The position numbers and the translations under genes are program-made. Of a DNA stretch of 64,000 nt, positions 55,547-64,000 are shown piece by piece. Source of the stretch: Serratia sp. H1w (GTDB taxonomy: Bacteria; Pseudomonadota; Gammaproteobacteria; Enterobacterales; Enterobacteriaceae); the NCBI RefSeq assembly GCF_000633355.1, contig NZ_AYMQ01000059.1, positions 17,916 to 81,915 of the forward strand, in the 5' to 3' direction. The stretch's first letter is position 1. Each line of letters starts with the position of its first letter. The notes under the pieces are model-generated. The model ran no database searches and was not told the origin of the DNA. It saw nothing but the letters and a program-made list of their open reading frames with translations.

Positions 55547-55633
55547 GGTGAAAAACGAGTGTGTTTTATGCACTATCGCCGGTACAATCAACGCCTAATT
55601 TTCGGGTTAACCCCCAACAGGGAAGCAGTATCA

Positions 55634-56635
55634 ATGGACACGACTCAGCAAAAGCTCGTAATAAAATGGACCTGGGCAGATCTCCAAAGCAGCTATCGGT
55701 TCTGGGGGCTGGTTTTTTATTTTGTGTTTTTCGCCTCTAGCCAATCGATCTTGAATATCAACTCCGCGCTGTATCTCAAGCAGTATACCGACCTGTCCTA
55801 TTCGCTAATCGGTATTGCATTTTCAGCACAACAGGCAGGTTTTATTCTCGGCTTCATATTGGCCTGGATGGCTAGCCGAATGAAAACCTACTATCTGCTG
55901 TATTTGTTTAGCGCATTCTATCTGTTGGGCATCTCGCTGCTCTGTTTTTATTCTGACAACGTCTTTTGCCTGGTTGCCGGGGAGGTAATGATAGGGCTGG
56001 CGGTCGGCGCTATATTACTCACTATCCCTGCTTTTATTGGCGGTGCGGTTGGCAGTACAGAGGCTTTTGTCCTGGCATTTGGATTGATGGTGACGTTGAA
56101 ATGGTTGAATAATATCTCTACTGCGCCTTTATCTGGCTGGCTTTGGGATAGGGATCTGTTGCTGGGAAATCCATCATACTTCTTTGCTGTGCTGGCCACC
56201 CCGATGATTATCGGCACATTATTGTTGTTACCGATAAAAGCACAGCTATTCAATGTGGCACCGCCAGTGCGTCAGGTAGCACCCATTGCACCGATATACC
56301 GCAATCCTGCCATTACCTTCCTGCTGTATTTTGTGCCGTTTTACAATATTTACTGGTTTGTACAGATCCATGCAGAAATCAGAAACTACAGCCAATCAGC
56401 GACGTTACTCACGCCAAGAGGGGCAGGATGGTCGGCTTTTGCTACATCCATTGTCACACCAGCAATTTTCTCCACGCTGAATGATAATCTGCGGACGATA
56501 ATCGAAAGCCATGGACAGACGGCCAGGTATAAAACTTGGTTGATTATTCTGTTTGCTTTTCTGCTGCCGCCGGTGAGTGCTGCGCTGATACAGTCGCAGA
56601 TGAATGAAATCAACGGTAACCTGGCCAACAGCTAA
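55634..56635 (+). CDS. Short MFS-like membrane protein
   Basis: A 333-residue protein from the ATG at 55634 (AGGGAAGC upstream), with about ten hydrophobic helices. The first half looks like the N-terminal six-helix bundle of an MFS carrier (FYFVFFASSQSILNINSALYLKQYTDLSYSLIG). The second half is shorter than usual (MFS proteins are about 400 residues). No substrate can be assigned. It might be a truncated carrier or a distinct small family; no frameshift was apparent at its end. Confidence 0.65.
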   Translation: MDTTQQKLVIKWTWADLQSSYRFWGLVFYFVFFASSQSILNINSALYLKQYTDLSYSLIGIAFSAQQAGFILGFILAWMASRMKTYYLLYLFSAFYLLGISLLCFYSDNVFCLVAGEVMIGLAVGAILLTIPAFIGGAVGSTEAFVLAFGLMVTLKWLNNISTAPLSGWLWDRDLLLGNPSYFFAVLATPMIIGTLLLLPIKAQLFNVAPPVRQVAPIAPIYRNPAITFLLYFVPFYNIYWFVQIHAEIRNYSQSATLLTPRGAGWSAFATSIVTPAIFSTLNDNLRTIIESHGQTARYKTWLIILFAFLLPPVSAALIQSQMNEINGNLANS

Positions 56636-56642
56636 CTATAAA

Positions 56643-56666
56643 GGGGCGCAGTATCATGCTGCGCCC
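56643..56666. terminator. Terminator between the MFS-like gene and pepD
   Basis: GGGCGCAG (56644-56651) pairs with CTGCGCCC (56659-56666) around TATCATG. Another member of the repeated palindrome family, between convergent genes. Confidence 0.7.
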
Positions 56667-56673
56667 GTCAATA

Positions 56674-58134
56674 TTACCCGCGTTCAGGGATGGCTTTCAG
56701 CAGTGCGGTCAACAGCGTCCAGTATTGGCCCACGCTGGCGATATGCACTTGCTCATCCGGCGAGTGTGGCCCGGTGATGGTTGGCCCAATCGACACCATA
56801 TCCATATTTGGGTAAGGCTTCTTGAACAAACCGCACTCCAGCCCTGCGTGGATCACCATGATGTTTGGCGTCTTGTTGAACAGCTTCTGGTAGGTTTCGC
56901 GTACCAGTTGCATTACCGGCGAGTGAGCATCTGGCTGCCAGCCTGGGTAGCCGCCTTTCGGTGCTACTTTGGCGTTGGCCAACTGGCCTACGGCAGTCAG
57001 CATTTCCACCACATAGTCTTTACCGCTGTCGATCAAGGAGCGGATTAGACAAATGATCTCGGCTTCATGCTCGCTGGTGGTTACCACACCAACGTTAAGC
57101 GAGGTTTCTACCACGCCTTTCACTTCGTCGCTCATGCGGATCACACCGTTCGGCGTGCCGTTGAGCAGCGCCACAAAGCGGCTCTGGCAGTCTGCGGTGA
57201 GCGCCTGCAAAGCGCTGGTGGCTGGCTCAAGCAGAACGGTAATGTTCTTCTCTTTGGCAGACAGCTCGTTTTGCAGCGTAGCCAGGAACTGTTGGCTCAA
57301 GGCCTTCAGCGCATCGGCTTTGGCGGCTGGGACAGCAACCACGGCAGAAGCTTCACGCGGGATGGCATTGCGCAGCGTACCGCCGTTCAGCTCCAGCAGG
57401 CGCAGGTCTAGCTCTGCCGTGTGGGCAAACAAGAAACGTGCCAGCAGTTTGTTGGCGTTGCCCAGGCCATGATGGATATCGGCACCTGAGTGGCCGCCTT
57501 TCAGCCCTTTCAGGGTCAGCTTCAGCGTTTGATAACCGGCTGGCAGCGCTTCACGTTGCAGCGGCAGGGTGGTGATGAAATCAATCCCCCCTGCGCAACC
57601 CATGTAGATTTCGCCTTCTTCTTCGGAGTCGGTGTTGATCAGGATGTCGGCTTGCAGCCAGTTTGGCTGTAGGCCAAAGGCACCGTCCATCCCGGCTTCT
57701 TCCGTCATGGTCAGCAGCACTTCCAGCGGGCCGTGCTCTACGCTGTCATCGGCCAGCACCGCCAGCGCAGACGCCATACCGATGCCGTTATCGGCACCCA
57801 ACGTGGTACCGCGTGCCTTGATCCACTCGCCGTCGATATAAGGCTGGATCGGATCTTTGGCGAAATCGTGTACCGTATCGTTGTTCTTCTGCGGCACCAT
57901 ATCCAGGTGCGCTTGCAGCGCTACCGGCTTACGGTTTTCCATACCCTTGGTGGCAGGTTTACGCAGCAGAATATTGCCGACCTGGTCGCGCTCGGCATGC
58001 AGGTTCTTTTCTTTAGCCCAGTCGAGGATGTGCTGCGCCAGCGCTTCTTCATGGTAAGAAGGATGCGGGATCGAGCAGATCTTGGCGAAAATATCCCACA
58101 GCGGCTGTGGCGAAAGTTGAGACAATTCAGACAC
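56674..58134 (-). CDS. pepD: Aminoacyl-histidine dipeptidase PepD
   Basis: A 486-residue M20-family metallopeptidase (E. coli PepD 485) that splits Xaa-His dipeptides such as carnosine. Metal residues His76 and Asp78 (QAHLDMV), Asp in GADNGIGMASAL and the TEEAGMDG glutamates are visible. Divergent from gpt, as in E. coli. Confidence 0.94.
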   Translation of the reverse strand: MSELSQLSPQPLWDIFAKICSIPHPSYHEEALAQHILDWAKEKNLHAERDQVGNILLRKPATKGMENRKPVALQAHLDMVPQKNNDTVHDFAKDPIQPYIDGEWIKARGTTLGADNGIGMASALAVLADDSVEHGPLEVLLTMTEEAGMDGAFGLQPNWLQADILINTDSEEEGEIYMGCAGGIDFITTLPLQREALPAGYQTLKLTLKGLKGGHSGADIHHGLGNANKLLARFLFAHTAELDLRLLELNGGTLRNAIPREASAVVAVPAAKADALKALSQQFLATLQNELSAKEKNITVLLEPATSALQALTADCQSRFVALLNGTPNGVIRMSDEVKGVVETSLNVGVVTTSEHEAEIICLIRSLIDSGKDYVVEMLTAVGQLANAKVAPKGGYPGWQPDAHSPVMQLVRETYQKLFNKTPNIMVIHAGLECGLFKKPYPNMDMVSIGPTITGPHSPDEQVHIASVGQYWTLLTALLKAIPERG

Positions 58135-58471
58135 TATAAGTCTCCTGTGACAGCATTTTCAGCAGGGAGTGAATGCTGTGCGGTTAGGGTGAGTAGCTAT
58201 CTGTGCTTCAGGCACGTAAGCCAGAGAATATCATTTTATTCTGGCCTGTGCGCGTCTCGTATGACGCAGTTTACCGGCTTGGGTTCCCCGTCTTACGGGC
58301 GCTGGCGGATAATCGCGATCTCAGTCACCACAAAGATAATCAGAGGAAAAACGCATCAATCCCTCGGTTCAACTGGTATTCATCGCGCGCAGTCTCTATA
58401 ATCTCGCGCAACCTTTTTTCCCCCTGAACTACTGAGTAAGCCACATCTATTGCTGGCTGGGACACCATTCT
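58135..58471. promoter_or_regulatory. pepD-gpt divergent promoter region
   Basis: 337 bp without a credible gene. It must hold both promoters. I see no operator I would defend. Confidence 0.4.
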
Positions 58472-58930
58472 ATGAGCGAAAAATACGTTGTTACCTGGGA
58501 TATGTTGCAAATGCAAGCGCGCAAACTGGCTCACCGCCTGCTGCCTGCCGATCAATGGAAAGGCATTATTGCCGTAAGCCGTGGCGGCCTGGTGCCTGCT
58601 TCGCTGCTGGCACGTGAGCTGAGCATCCGTTATGTGGATACCGTCTGCATCTCCAGCTATGACCATGACAACCAGCGCGAAATGAAGGTGCTCAAGCGCG
58701 CCGAGGGTGATGGCGAAGGCTTTATCGTGGTTGACGATTTAGTGGATACCGGCGGCACCGCGAAAGCGATCCGCGACATGTATCCGAAAGCCCATTTCGT
58801 GACCATTTTCGCCAAGCCTGCTGGCCGCCCACTGGTTGACGATTATGTGGTTGATATCCCGCAGGACACCTGGATCGAGCAGCCTTGGGATATGGCAGTG
58901 ACCTTCGTGCCACCGATCGGCGGCCGCTAA
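58472..58930 (+). CDS. gpt: Xanthine-guanine phosphoribosyltransferase Gpt
   Basis: A 152-residue type I phosphoribosyltransferase that salvages guanine and xanthine. The PRPP-binding motif [13 protein letters not shown] (86-98) and the [24 protein letters not shown]-terminal region are as in E. coli Gpt, which is also 152 residues. Confidence 0.95.
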   Translation: MSEKYVVTWDMLQMQARKLAHRLLPADQWKGIIAVSRGGLVPASLLARELSIRYVDTVCISSYDHDNQREMKVLKRAEGDGEGFIVVDDLVDTGGTAKAIRDMYPKAHFVTIFAKPAGRPLVDDYVVDIPQDTWIEQPWDMAVTFVPPIGGR

Positions 58931-58942
58931 GCTCCAGCCTCA

Positions 58943-58965
58943 AACGCCCGGCATCACCGGGCGTT
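58943..58965 (+). terminator. Terminator after gpt
   Basis: AACGCCCG (58943-58950) pairs with CGGGCGTT (58958-58965), followed by a GTTGTTT run. A strong intrinsic terminator. Confidence 0.8.
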
Positions 58966-59093
58966 GTTGTTTATGCAGTGGTTTCGTCAAATTCGGTAAA
59001 TTCCCCGCCTTCTATCCCCAGAGTTAGGTACAATGGCCCTAGATATCCCGGCTATTCAAGCCTTGATGTAAGTCTCTGGAGGCTGTTGTTACC

Positions 59094-60341
59094 ATGGCAC
59101 AGGCCAACCTTTCTGAAGTACTGTTCAAACCCTCATTTAAACACGTCGAGACCTCGACGCTAGTCACGCGCGCCCATCATGCGGTCGGTGCCGATATGCA
59201 CTCCGCGTTGGAAGGGGACACCGACGGCAACTGGTATCGCATGCTCAATCATCTGCTGTGGACCTGGCGCGGCACCGATCCGCTGGAGATCAGCGAAGTG
59301 TTGGCGCGCATTGCGGCCTCCAACGCAGAACATAGCGACGATCACCTGCTGGATACCGTGGTTGGTTACCGTAATGGCAACTGGATCTACGAGTGGGTAC
59401 GTCAGGGGATGCAGTGGCAGCAGCGGGCGTTGGAGCAGAAAGATCCGCTGGTCGGCGGGCAGTATTGGCTGAATGCCGCCAACCTCTACAGCATTGCCGG
59501 TTACCCGCATCTGAAAGGGGATGAGCTGGCAGAGCAGGCAGAGGTGCTGTCCAATCGAGCCTATGAAGAAGCCGCATTGTTGCTACCGTACCAGCTTAAA
59601 GAGCTGGAGTTCGCCATCGAGGCGGGGAGTTCGATCACCGGCTTCCTGCATATGCCAGATAACGGCCAGGCACCGTACCCGACGGTGCTGATGTGTGGCA
59701 GCCTAGACACCTTGCAGACCGACTATCACCGCCTGTTCCGTGATTACTTGGCCCCACATGGCATTGCGATGTTGACCATCGATATGCCGTCTATCGGCTC
59801 ATCCTATAAGTGGAAGCTGACGCAAGATTCCAGCTTCCTGCACCAACAGGTATTAGCACAGCTGCCTTCCGTGCCTTGGGTTGACCATACGCGCGTCAGC
59901 GCCTTTGGTTTCCGCTTTGGGGCCAACGTGGCGGTTCGCCTGGCTTATCTGGAGTCACAGCGCCTGCGCGCAGTGGCTTGTGTAGGGCCAGTAGTGCATA
60001 GCCTGCTGTGTGAGGCGAAATGCCAGGACCATGTGCCGGATATGTATATGGACGTGCTGGCCAGCCGTATGGGCATGTCCAACGCGTCTGACAGCGTGCT
60101 GAAAACCGAGTTGAACCGCTATTCACTGAAAACTCAGGGGCTACTGGGCCGCCGTTGCCCAACGCCGATGCTGTCTGCCTATTGGGAACGCGATCCGCTC
60201 AGCCCAAAAGAAGAGTCGCAGCTGATCGCGTCTTCTTCACTGAGTGGCAAGCTGATAACCATCCCGCGCACGCCGGTTTATCAGAGTTTCCATCAATCCT
60301 TACTGCAAATTTGTGATTGGCTAAGAGATAAAATGCGCTAA
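59094..60341 (+). CDS. frsA: FrsA (YafA), alpha/beta-hydrolase-fold protein
   Basis: A 415-residue protein. The C-terminal alpha/beta-hydrolase part holds [19 protein letters not shown], where the usual nucleophile serine is replaced (GFRFG). The N-terminal half is the FrsA-specific domain. FrsA was first found binding the glucose PTS enzyme IIA in E. coli; its enzyme activity is disputed. It stands between gpt and crl as in E. coli. Confidence 0.92.
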   Translation: MAQANLSEVLFKPSFKHVETSTLVTRAHHAVGADMHSALEGDTDGNWYRMLNHLLWTWRGTDPLEISEVLARIAASNAEHSDDHLLDTVVGYRNGNWIYEWVRQGMQWQQRALEQKDPLVGGQYWLNAANLYSIAGYPHLKGDELAEQAEVLSNRAYEEAALLLPYQLKELEFAIEAGSSITGFLHMPDNGQAPYPTVLMCGSLDTLQTDYHRLFRDYLAPHGIAMLTIDMPSIGSSYKWKLTQDSSFLHQQVLAQLPSVPWVDHTRVSAFGFRFGANVAVRLAYLESQRLRAVACVGPVVHSLLCEAKCQDHVPDMYMDVLASRMGMSNASDSVLKTELNRYSLKTQGLLGRRCPTPMLSAYWERDPLSPKEESQLIASSSLSGKLITIPRTPVYQSFHQSLLQICDWLRDKMR

Positions 60342-60401
60342 CTAGTTGCTAATTTTTAACAGTTTGTTAAAAAGGGTGGACTACATTGTGGAGGTTGAGA
60401 A

Positions 60402-60803
60402 ATGACGCTACCGAGTGGCCACCCTAAAAGCCGACTAATGAAACGCTTTGCCAGCCTGGGACCTTACCTGCGCGAAGGGCAATGTGAGAACGACCGCTTT
60501 TTCTTTGACTGCCTGGCAGTCTGCGTCAACGTTAAGCCAGTGCCGGAGAAACGCGAGTTTTGGGGCTGGTGGATCGAACTGCAGGCCGATAAATCTCGTT
60601 TCACCTACAGCTACCACTTTGGTTTGTTTGACAAAGATGGGCATTGGAACGAGGAAAAGATTAAAGATGCTGAAGTGAAAGAGAAGCTGGAAACCACGCT
60701 GCGCGTCTTCCATCGCCGCTTGGGTGAGCTGCTGACCACCCTGGAACTGACGCTGGCACCGGCCGATGATTTCATTGAGCAACCGATAAAACTCTCCGCC
60801 TAG
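60402..60803 (+). CDS. crl: Sigma-S factor-binding protein Crl
   Basis: A 133-residue Crl that promotes the pairing of sigma-S with core RNA polymerase. The conserved stretches [13 protein letters not shown] and [11 protein letters not shown] (about 29-66), with the sigma-S-contacting arginine region, are present. GGAGGTTGAG precedes the ATG. Confidence 0.94.
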   Translation: MTLPSGHPKSRLMKRFASLGPYLREGQCENDRFFFDCLAVCVNVKPVPEKREFWGWWIELQADKSRFTYSYHFGLFDKDGHWNEEKIKDAEVKEKLETTLRVFHRRLGELLTTLELTLAPADDFIEQPIKLSA

Positions 60804-60912
60804 ATCATTTCCCCCGCATATTTACACCGAAATCGCGTTGTGCCTGTTGGCATAACGCGTCTCTCCTGTTACAACGTCATGCATTCCTTTTAACTCCAAC
60901 GGCAGAAATATT

Positions 60913-62016
60913 ATGAACGGCAGCCAGACATTGGTTGTGAAATTGGGCACCAGCGTGTTGACCGGCGGTTCGCTGCGTCTGAACCGTGCCCATATTGTCG
61001 AACTGGTGCGCCAATGCGCCCAGCAACATGCTGCGGGTCACCGCATTGTTATTGTTACCTCTGGGGCGATTGCTGCCGGGCGTGAACACCTGGGCTATCC
61101 TGAACTGCCCGCAACCATCGCTTCCAAGCAGTTGCTGGCGGCAGTGGGGCAGAGCCGGTTGATCCAGCTGTGGGAGCAGTTGTTCTCGATCTACGGTATT
61201 CATATTGGGCAGATGCTGCTGACGCGTGCCGATCTGGAAGACCGCGAGCGCTTCCTCAACGCGCGTGACACCATGACCGCGTTGCTGGACAATCGTATCG
61301 TTCCGGTGATCAATGAGAACGACGCAGTTGCCACGGCAGAAATCAAAGTCGGCGACAACGATAACCTGTCGGCACTGGCCGCTATCCTGGCCGGGGCCGA
61401 TAAACTGCTGCTGCTGACCGATCAGCAGGGCTTATATACCGCCGATCCGCGCAATAACCCGGAAGCCGAATTGATCCGCGAAGTGCACGGCGTTGACGAT
61501 GCGCTGCGTGCCATTGCGGGCGACAGCGTTTCCGGTTTGGGGACTGGCGGGATGGGCACCAAGCTACAGGCGGCCGACGTGGCTTGCCGCGCAGGTATCG
61601 ATGTGATTATCGCCGCCGGTAGCAAGCCTGGCGTGGTAGCCGATGTGATCGAAGGTAACCCGGTGGGCACCCGTTTCCATGCGCTGGAAACCCCGTTGGA
61701 GAACCGTAAACGCTGGATCTTTGGTGCGCCGCCTGCGGGTGAGATCACCATTGACGATGGCGCGGTAGAAGCCATGATGGCCCGTGGCAGCTCGCTGCTG
61801 CCGAAGGGGATCCGCGATGTTAAAGGCGATTTCTCACGCGGTGAGGTGATCCGCATCCGCAATCTGGCGGGGCGCGATCTGGCTCATGGCGTCAGCCGTT
61901 ACAACAGCGATGCCATGCGCATGATCGCCGGGCACCACTCGCAGCAAATCAGCGAGATCCTGGGCTATGAATATGGCCCGGTGGCCGTGCATCGCGACGA
62001 TATGATCGTAAGTTAA
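60913..62016 (+). CDS. proB: Glutamate 5-kinase ProB
   Basis: A 367-residue proline-biosynthesis enzyme that phosphorylates glutamate. The kinase domain (about 1-255; [38 protein letters not shown]) is followed by a PUA domain (about 275-367). Proline feedback is usual for it. proA follows 9 bp after. phoE, which stands before proB in E. coli, is missing here. Confidence 0.95.
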   Translation: MNGSQTLVVKLGTSVLTGGSLRLNRAHIVELVRQCAQQHAAGHRIVIVTSGAIAAGREHLGYPELPATIASKQLLAAVGQSRLIQLWEQLFSIYGIHIGQMLLTRADLEDRERFLNARDTMTALLDNRIVPVINENDAVATAEIKVGDNDNLSALAAILAGADKLLLLTDQQGLYTADPRNNPEAELIREVHGVDDALRAIAGDSVSGLGTGGMGTKLQAADVACRAGIDVIIAAGSKPGVVADVIEGNPVGTRFHALETPLENRKRWIFGAPPAGEITIDDGAVEAMMARGSSLLPKGIRDVKGDFSRGEVIRIRNLAGRDLAHGVSRYNSDAMRMIAGHHSQQISEILGYEYGPVAVHRDDMIVS

Positions 62017-62025
62017 GGAGTAAAC

Positions 62026-63279
62026 ATGCTCGAGCAGATGGGGAAGGCCGCCAAGCAGGCTTCCTGGCAGTTGGCGGTACTGAGCACGGCGAAAAAGAAT
62101 CAGGTGTTGGCGGTGATGGCCGACATGCTGGAAGCTCGCAGCGAAGAGATTCTACAGGCGAACGAGCAGGACATGACGCAGGCGCGTGCCAGCGGGATGA
62201 GTGAAGCGCTGTTGGATCGCTTACTGCTAACTCCTGCACGTTTGGCGGCGATCGCCAACGATGTGCGCCAGGTTTGCCGCTTGAACGATCCGGTTGGCCA
62301 TGTACTGGACGGCAACCTGCTGGACAGCGGCCTGAAGCTGGAGCGTCGCCGAGTGCCACTCGGGGTGATCGGCGTGATCTATGAAGCACGCCCCAACGTC
62401 ACCATCGACGTGGCCAGCCTGTGCCTGAAAACCGGTAATGCGGTGATCTTGCGCGGCGGCAAAGAGACGCACCACACCAATCAGGCGACGGTGAAAGTGA
62501 TCCAGCAGGCGTTGGAACAGTGCGGTCTGCCGGCGGCGGCGGTGCAGGCGATCGAAAGCCCGGATCGTGAGTTGGTCAATGAACTGCTGCGTATGGATCG
62601 CTATGTCGATATGTTGATCCCACGGGGTGGGGCCGGACTGCATAAGCTGTGCCGCGAGCAATCGACTATTCCGGTGATCACCGGTGGTATCGGCGTGTGC
62701 CATATCTATGTCGACGACAGCGTGGACTACGACAAGGCGCTGACCGTTATCGAGAACGCCAAGATCCAGCGGCCAAGTGCCTGCAACTCGGTTGAAACCC
62801 TGCTGGTTAACCGCACTATTGCCAACAGTTTCCTGCCAGCGTTAAGCGCGCGTATGGCCGCTGTTGGTGTAACTATGCACGCCAGCGATAACGCCATGCC
62901 GTTGTTGCAGGAAGGGCCAGCGAAGGTGGTGGCGGTTGCCGCAGAAGATTACGACGACGAATGGTTATCGTTAGATCTGAACGTGACGCTGGTGGATGAT
63001 ATCCATCAGGCTATCGACCATATTCGCACGCATGGCACCAGCCATTCCGATGCCATTCTGACGCGCTCGCTAAGCAACGCCGAGTATTTTGTCCGCGCGG
63101 TGGATTCCTCTGCGGTGTATGTCAATGCCAGCACCCGCTTTACCGACGGTGGCCAGTTTGGCTTGGGGGCCGAAGTGGCCGTCAGCACCCAGAAGCTGCA
63201 TGCGCGTGGCCCGATGGGGCTGGATGCGTTGACGACCTACAAATGGATTGGCTACGGCGACGATTTGGTTCGTAGCTAA
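62026..63279 (+). CDS. proA: Gamma-glutamyl phosphate reductase ProA
   Basis: A 417-residue NADPH enzyme of the aldehyde-dehydrogenase fold that makes glutamate-5-semialdehyde. The catalytic cysteine is in [12 protein letters not shown] (about residue 255). [18 protein letters not shown] and [26 protein letters not shown] are typical. It forms an operon with proB. Confidence 0.95.
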   Translation: MLEQMGKAAKQASWQLAVLSTAKKNQVLAVMADMLEARSEEILQANEQDMTQARASGMSEALLDRLLLTPARLAAIANDVRQVCRLNDPVGHVLDGNLLDSGLKLERRRVPLGVIGVIYEARPNVTIDVASLCLKTGNAVILRGGKETHHTNQATVKVIQQALEQCGLPAAAVQAIESPDRELVNELLRMDRYVDMLIPRGGAGLHKLCREQSTIPVITGGIGVCHIYVDDSVDYDKALTVIENAKIQRPSACNSVETLLVNRTIANSFLPALSARMAAVGVTMHASDNAMPLLQEGPAKVVAVAAEDYDDEWLSLDLNVTLVDDIHQAIDHIRTHGTSHSDAILTRSLSNAEYFVRAVDSSAVYVNASTRFTDGGQFGLGAEVAVSTQKLHARGPMGLDALTTYKWIGYGDDLVRS

Positions 63280-63303
63280 GCTCTAGATCTGGTTATTGCT
63301 ACC

Positions 63304-63334
63304 AAGGGGCGCAGTGTGCAAATACTGCGCCCTT
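63304..63334 (+). terminator. Terminator after proA
   Basis: AAGGGGCGCAGT (63304-63315) pairs with ACTGCGCCCTT (63324-63334), then GTTGCTT. Fifth copy of the palindrome family and its longest stem here. Confidence 0.75.
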
Positions 63335-63499
63335 GTTGCTTCTGGCAGTCATGCAGCAAAAGGGGATACATCAAAAAATCTTTAGCATACGGTCCCCTTA
63401 TCACGCCGTGGTTAACCAAAATATAACGAAAAGTTGAACATTTTTTTGGAAAATCAGTGCTACATTTTTGTTGTTTTTCATTAACCAACAGGCAGAAAA

Positions 63500-63910
63500 A
63501 TGAACAAAATCACTGGTCTCATCTTTTTATCTTCCCTTGCGACGGTTCCGGCAGCATTCAGCGCTCCTCTGGGGACGCTCAGCGTGCATATATTAAATCA
63601 ACAAACAGGTCTTCCCTCGCCGCATGTTGCAGTCATCCTGGAAAAACAGCAGGGCGACGGCTGGGCAACGTTGGCAAGCGCAAAAACCGACGATGATGGC
63701 CGCATCAAATCCTTGTTTCCGCAGGAGCAGGATATGCAGCCTGGGACTTATAAAGTGACCTTTAAAACCGGCGATTATTTCAACAGCCAAAAGTTGGGAT
63801 CTTTCTTTCCGGAAATTCCGGTGCTGTTTACCGTGAGCCGGACCAACGAGAAACTGCACATTCCTTTACTGCTGAGCCAATATGGCTATTCAACCTACAA
63901 AGGCAGTTGA
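63500..63910 (+). CDS. hiuH: Periplasmic 5-hydroxyisourate hydrolase (transthyretin-like)
   Basis: A 136-residue transthyretin-related enzyme that opens 5-hydroxyisourate, the product of urate oxidation. A signal peptide (about 1-21, AFS) sends it to the periplasm, as for E. coli YedX/HiuH. His30 in LSVHILN, the middle arginine region and the C-terminal YSTYKGS mark the family; most members have YRGS, here with lysine for arginine. It stands alone, next to proA. Confidence 0.85.
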   Translation: MNKITGLIFLSSLATVPAAFSAPLGTLSVHILNQQTGLPSPHVAVILEKQQGDGWATLASAKTDDDGRIKSLFPQEQDMQPGTYKVTFKTGDYFNSQKLGSFFPEIPVLFTVSRTNEKLHIPLLLSQYGYSTYKGS

Positions 63911-63961
63911 GCCCCAAGTTTTTTTGGAATGTCTTTCCTTAACTTCATTGTTAAGTGTCGG

Positions 63962-63980
63962 TATAGCCTGTCAGGCTATA
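63962..63980. promoter_or_regulatory. Perfect 9-bp palindrome near the window end
   Basis: TATAGCCTG-T-CAGGCTATA. It may be a short terminator stem for hiuH or an operator for a gene past the edge. Confidence 0.4.
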
Positions 63981-64000
63981 TATAGTGGCACACTGATACT

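Noticed and set aside
58380..58420. PurR-like box before gpt
   Set aside because: Only a loose match (GCGCAACC followed by Ts); too weak to call.
63280..63499. A tRNA-Thr (thrW) gene after proA, as in E. coli
   Set aside because: No cloverleaf or tRNA-like sequence could be found; the gap holds a terminator and the hiuH promoter.
1..64000. CRISPR arrays or insertion sequences outside the prophage
   Set aside because: No run of regularly spaced repeats and no other transposase frame was seen.

Overview
The window looks like a chromosomal segment of a Yersiniaceae enterobacterium, most probably a Serratia. This rests on proteins with strong resemblance to enterobacterial families and on gene order: mtn methionine-salvage genes, fadE-gmhA-yafJ-yafK, a complete nqr operon, dinB, pepD-gpt-frsA-crl and proBA. 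All assignments come from reading the sequence and remembered family features; no database search was possible.

1-16.8 kb: one end of a transposable (Mu-type, BcepMu-like) prophage, cut by the left window edge. Leftward genes are the late part: terminase large subunit (partial), terminase small subunit, gp26- and gp25-like proteins, spanins Rz1/Rz, a lytic transglycosylase endolysin and a holin. A middle block holds an adenine methyltransferase behind a structured leader, and a leftward repressor operon with two zinc-ribbon membrane proteins. Rightward genes are the early part: BcepMu gp16-like DNA-binding protein, DDE transposase, MuB-like ATPase, Gam, many small proteins, GemA and Mor. The prophage ends near 16815 inside a fimbrial usher gene, which it splits.

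16.8-20.6 kb: a chaperone-usher fimbrial locus (regulator, pilin, chaperone, usher 5' part) inactivated by the prophage.

21.1-31.2 kb: an aerobactin siderophore system. iucA and iucB are fused into one reading frame, followed by iucC, iucD and iutA. A divergent shiF-type exporter and a siderophore-interacting reductase lie across a Fur-box promoter region.

31.5-35.1 kb: an RpiR-family regulator and an hpxJ-hpxK-like pair for the late steps of allantoin/ureide catabolism. A periplasmic hydroxyisourate hydrolase gene at the right end (63.5 kb) belongs to an earlier step of the same pathway.

35.1-41.5 kb: the methionine salvage cluster (omega-amidase, mtnE, mtnB-C-D, mtnA, mtnK) with MetJ boxes in both divergent promoters.

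41.6-64 kb: core genes. fadE has a FadR site; gmhA, yafJ and yafK follow. nqrABCDEF-apbE-nqrM encodes the sodium-pumping NADH:quinone reductase with its flavin transferase and maturation factor. dinB has a LexA box. A small MFS-like protein, pepD, gpt, frsA, crl, proB, proA and hiuH complete the window. Short palindromic terminators of one sequence family and three copies of a longer inverted-repeat element are scattered through the core region.
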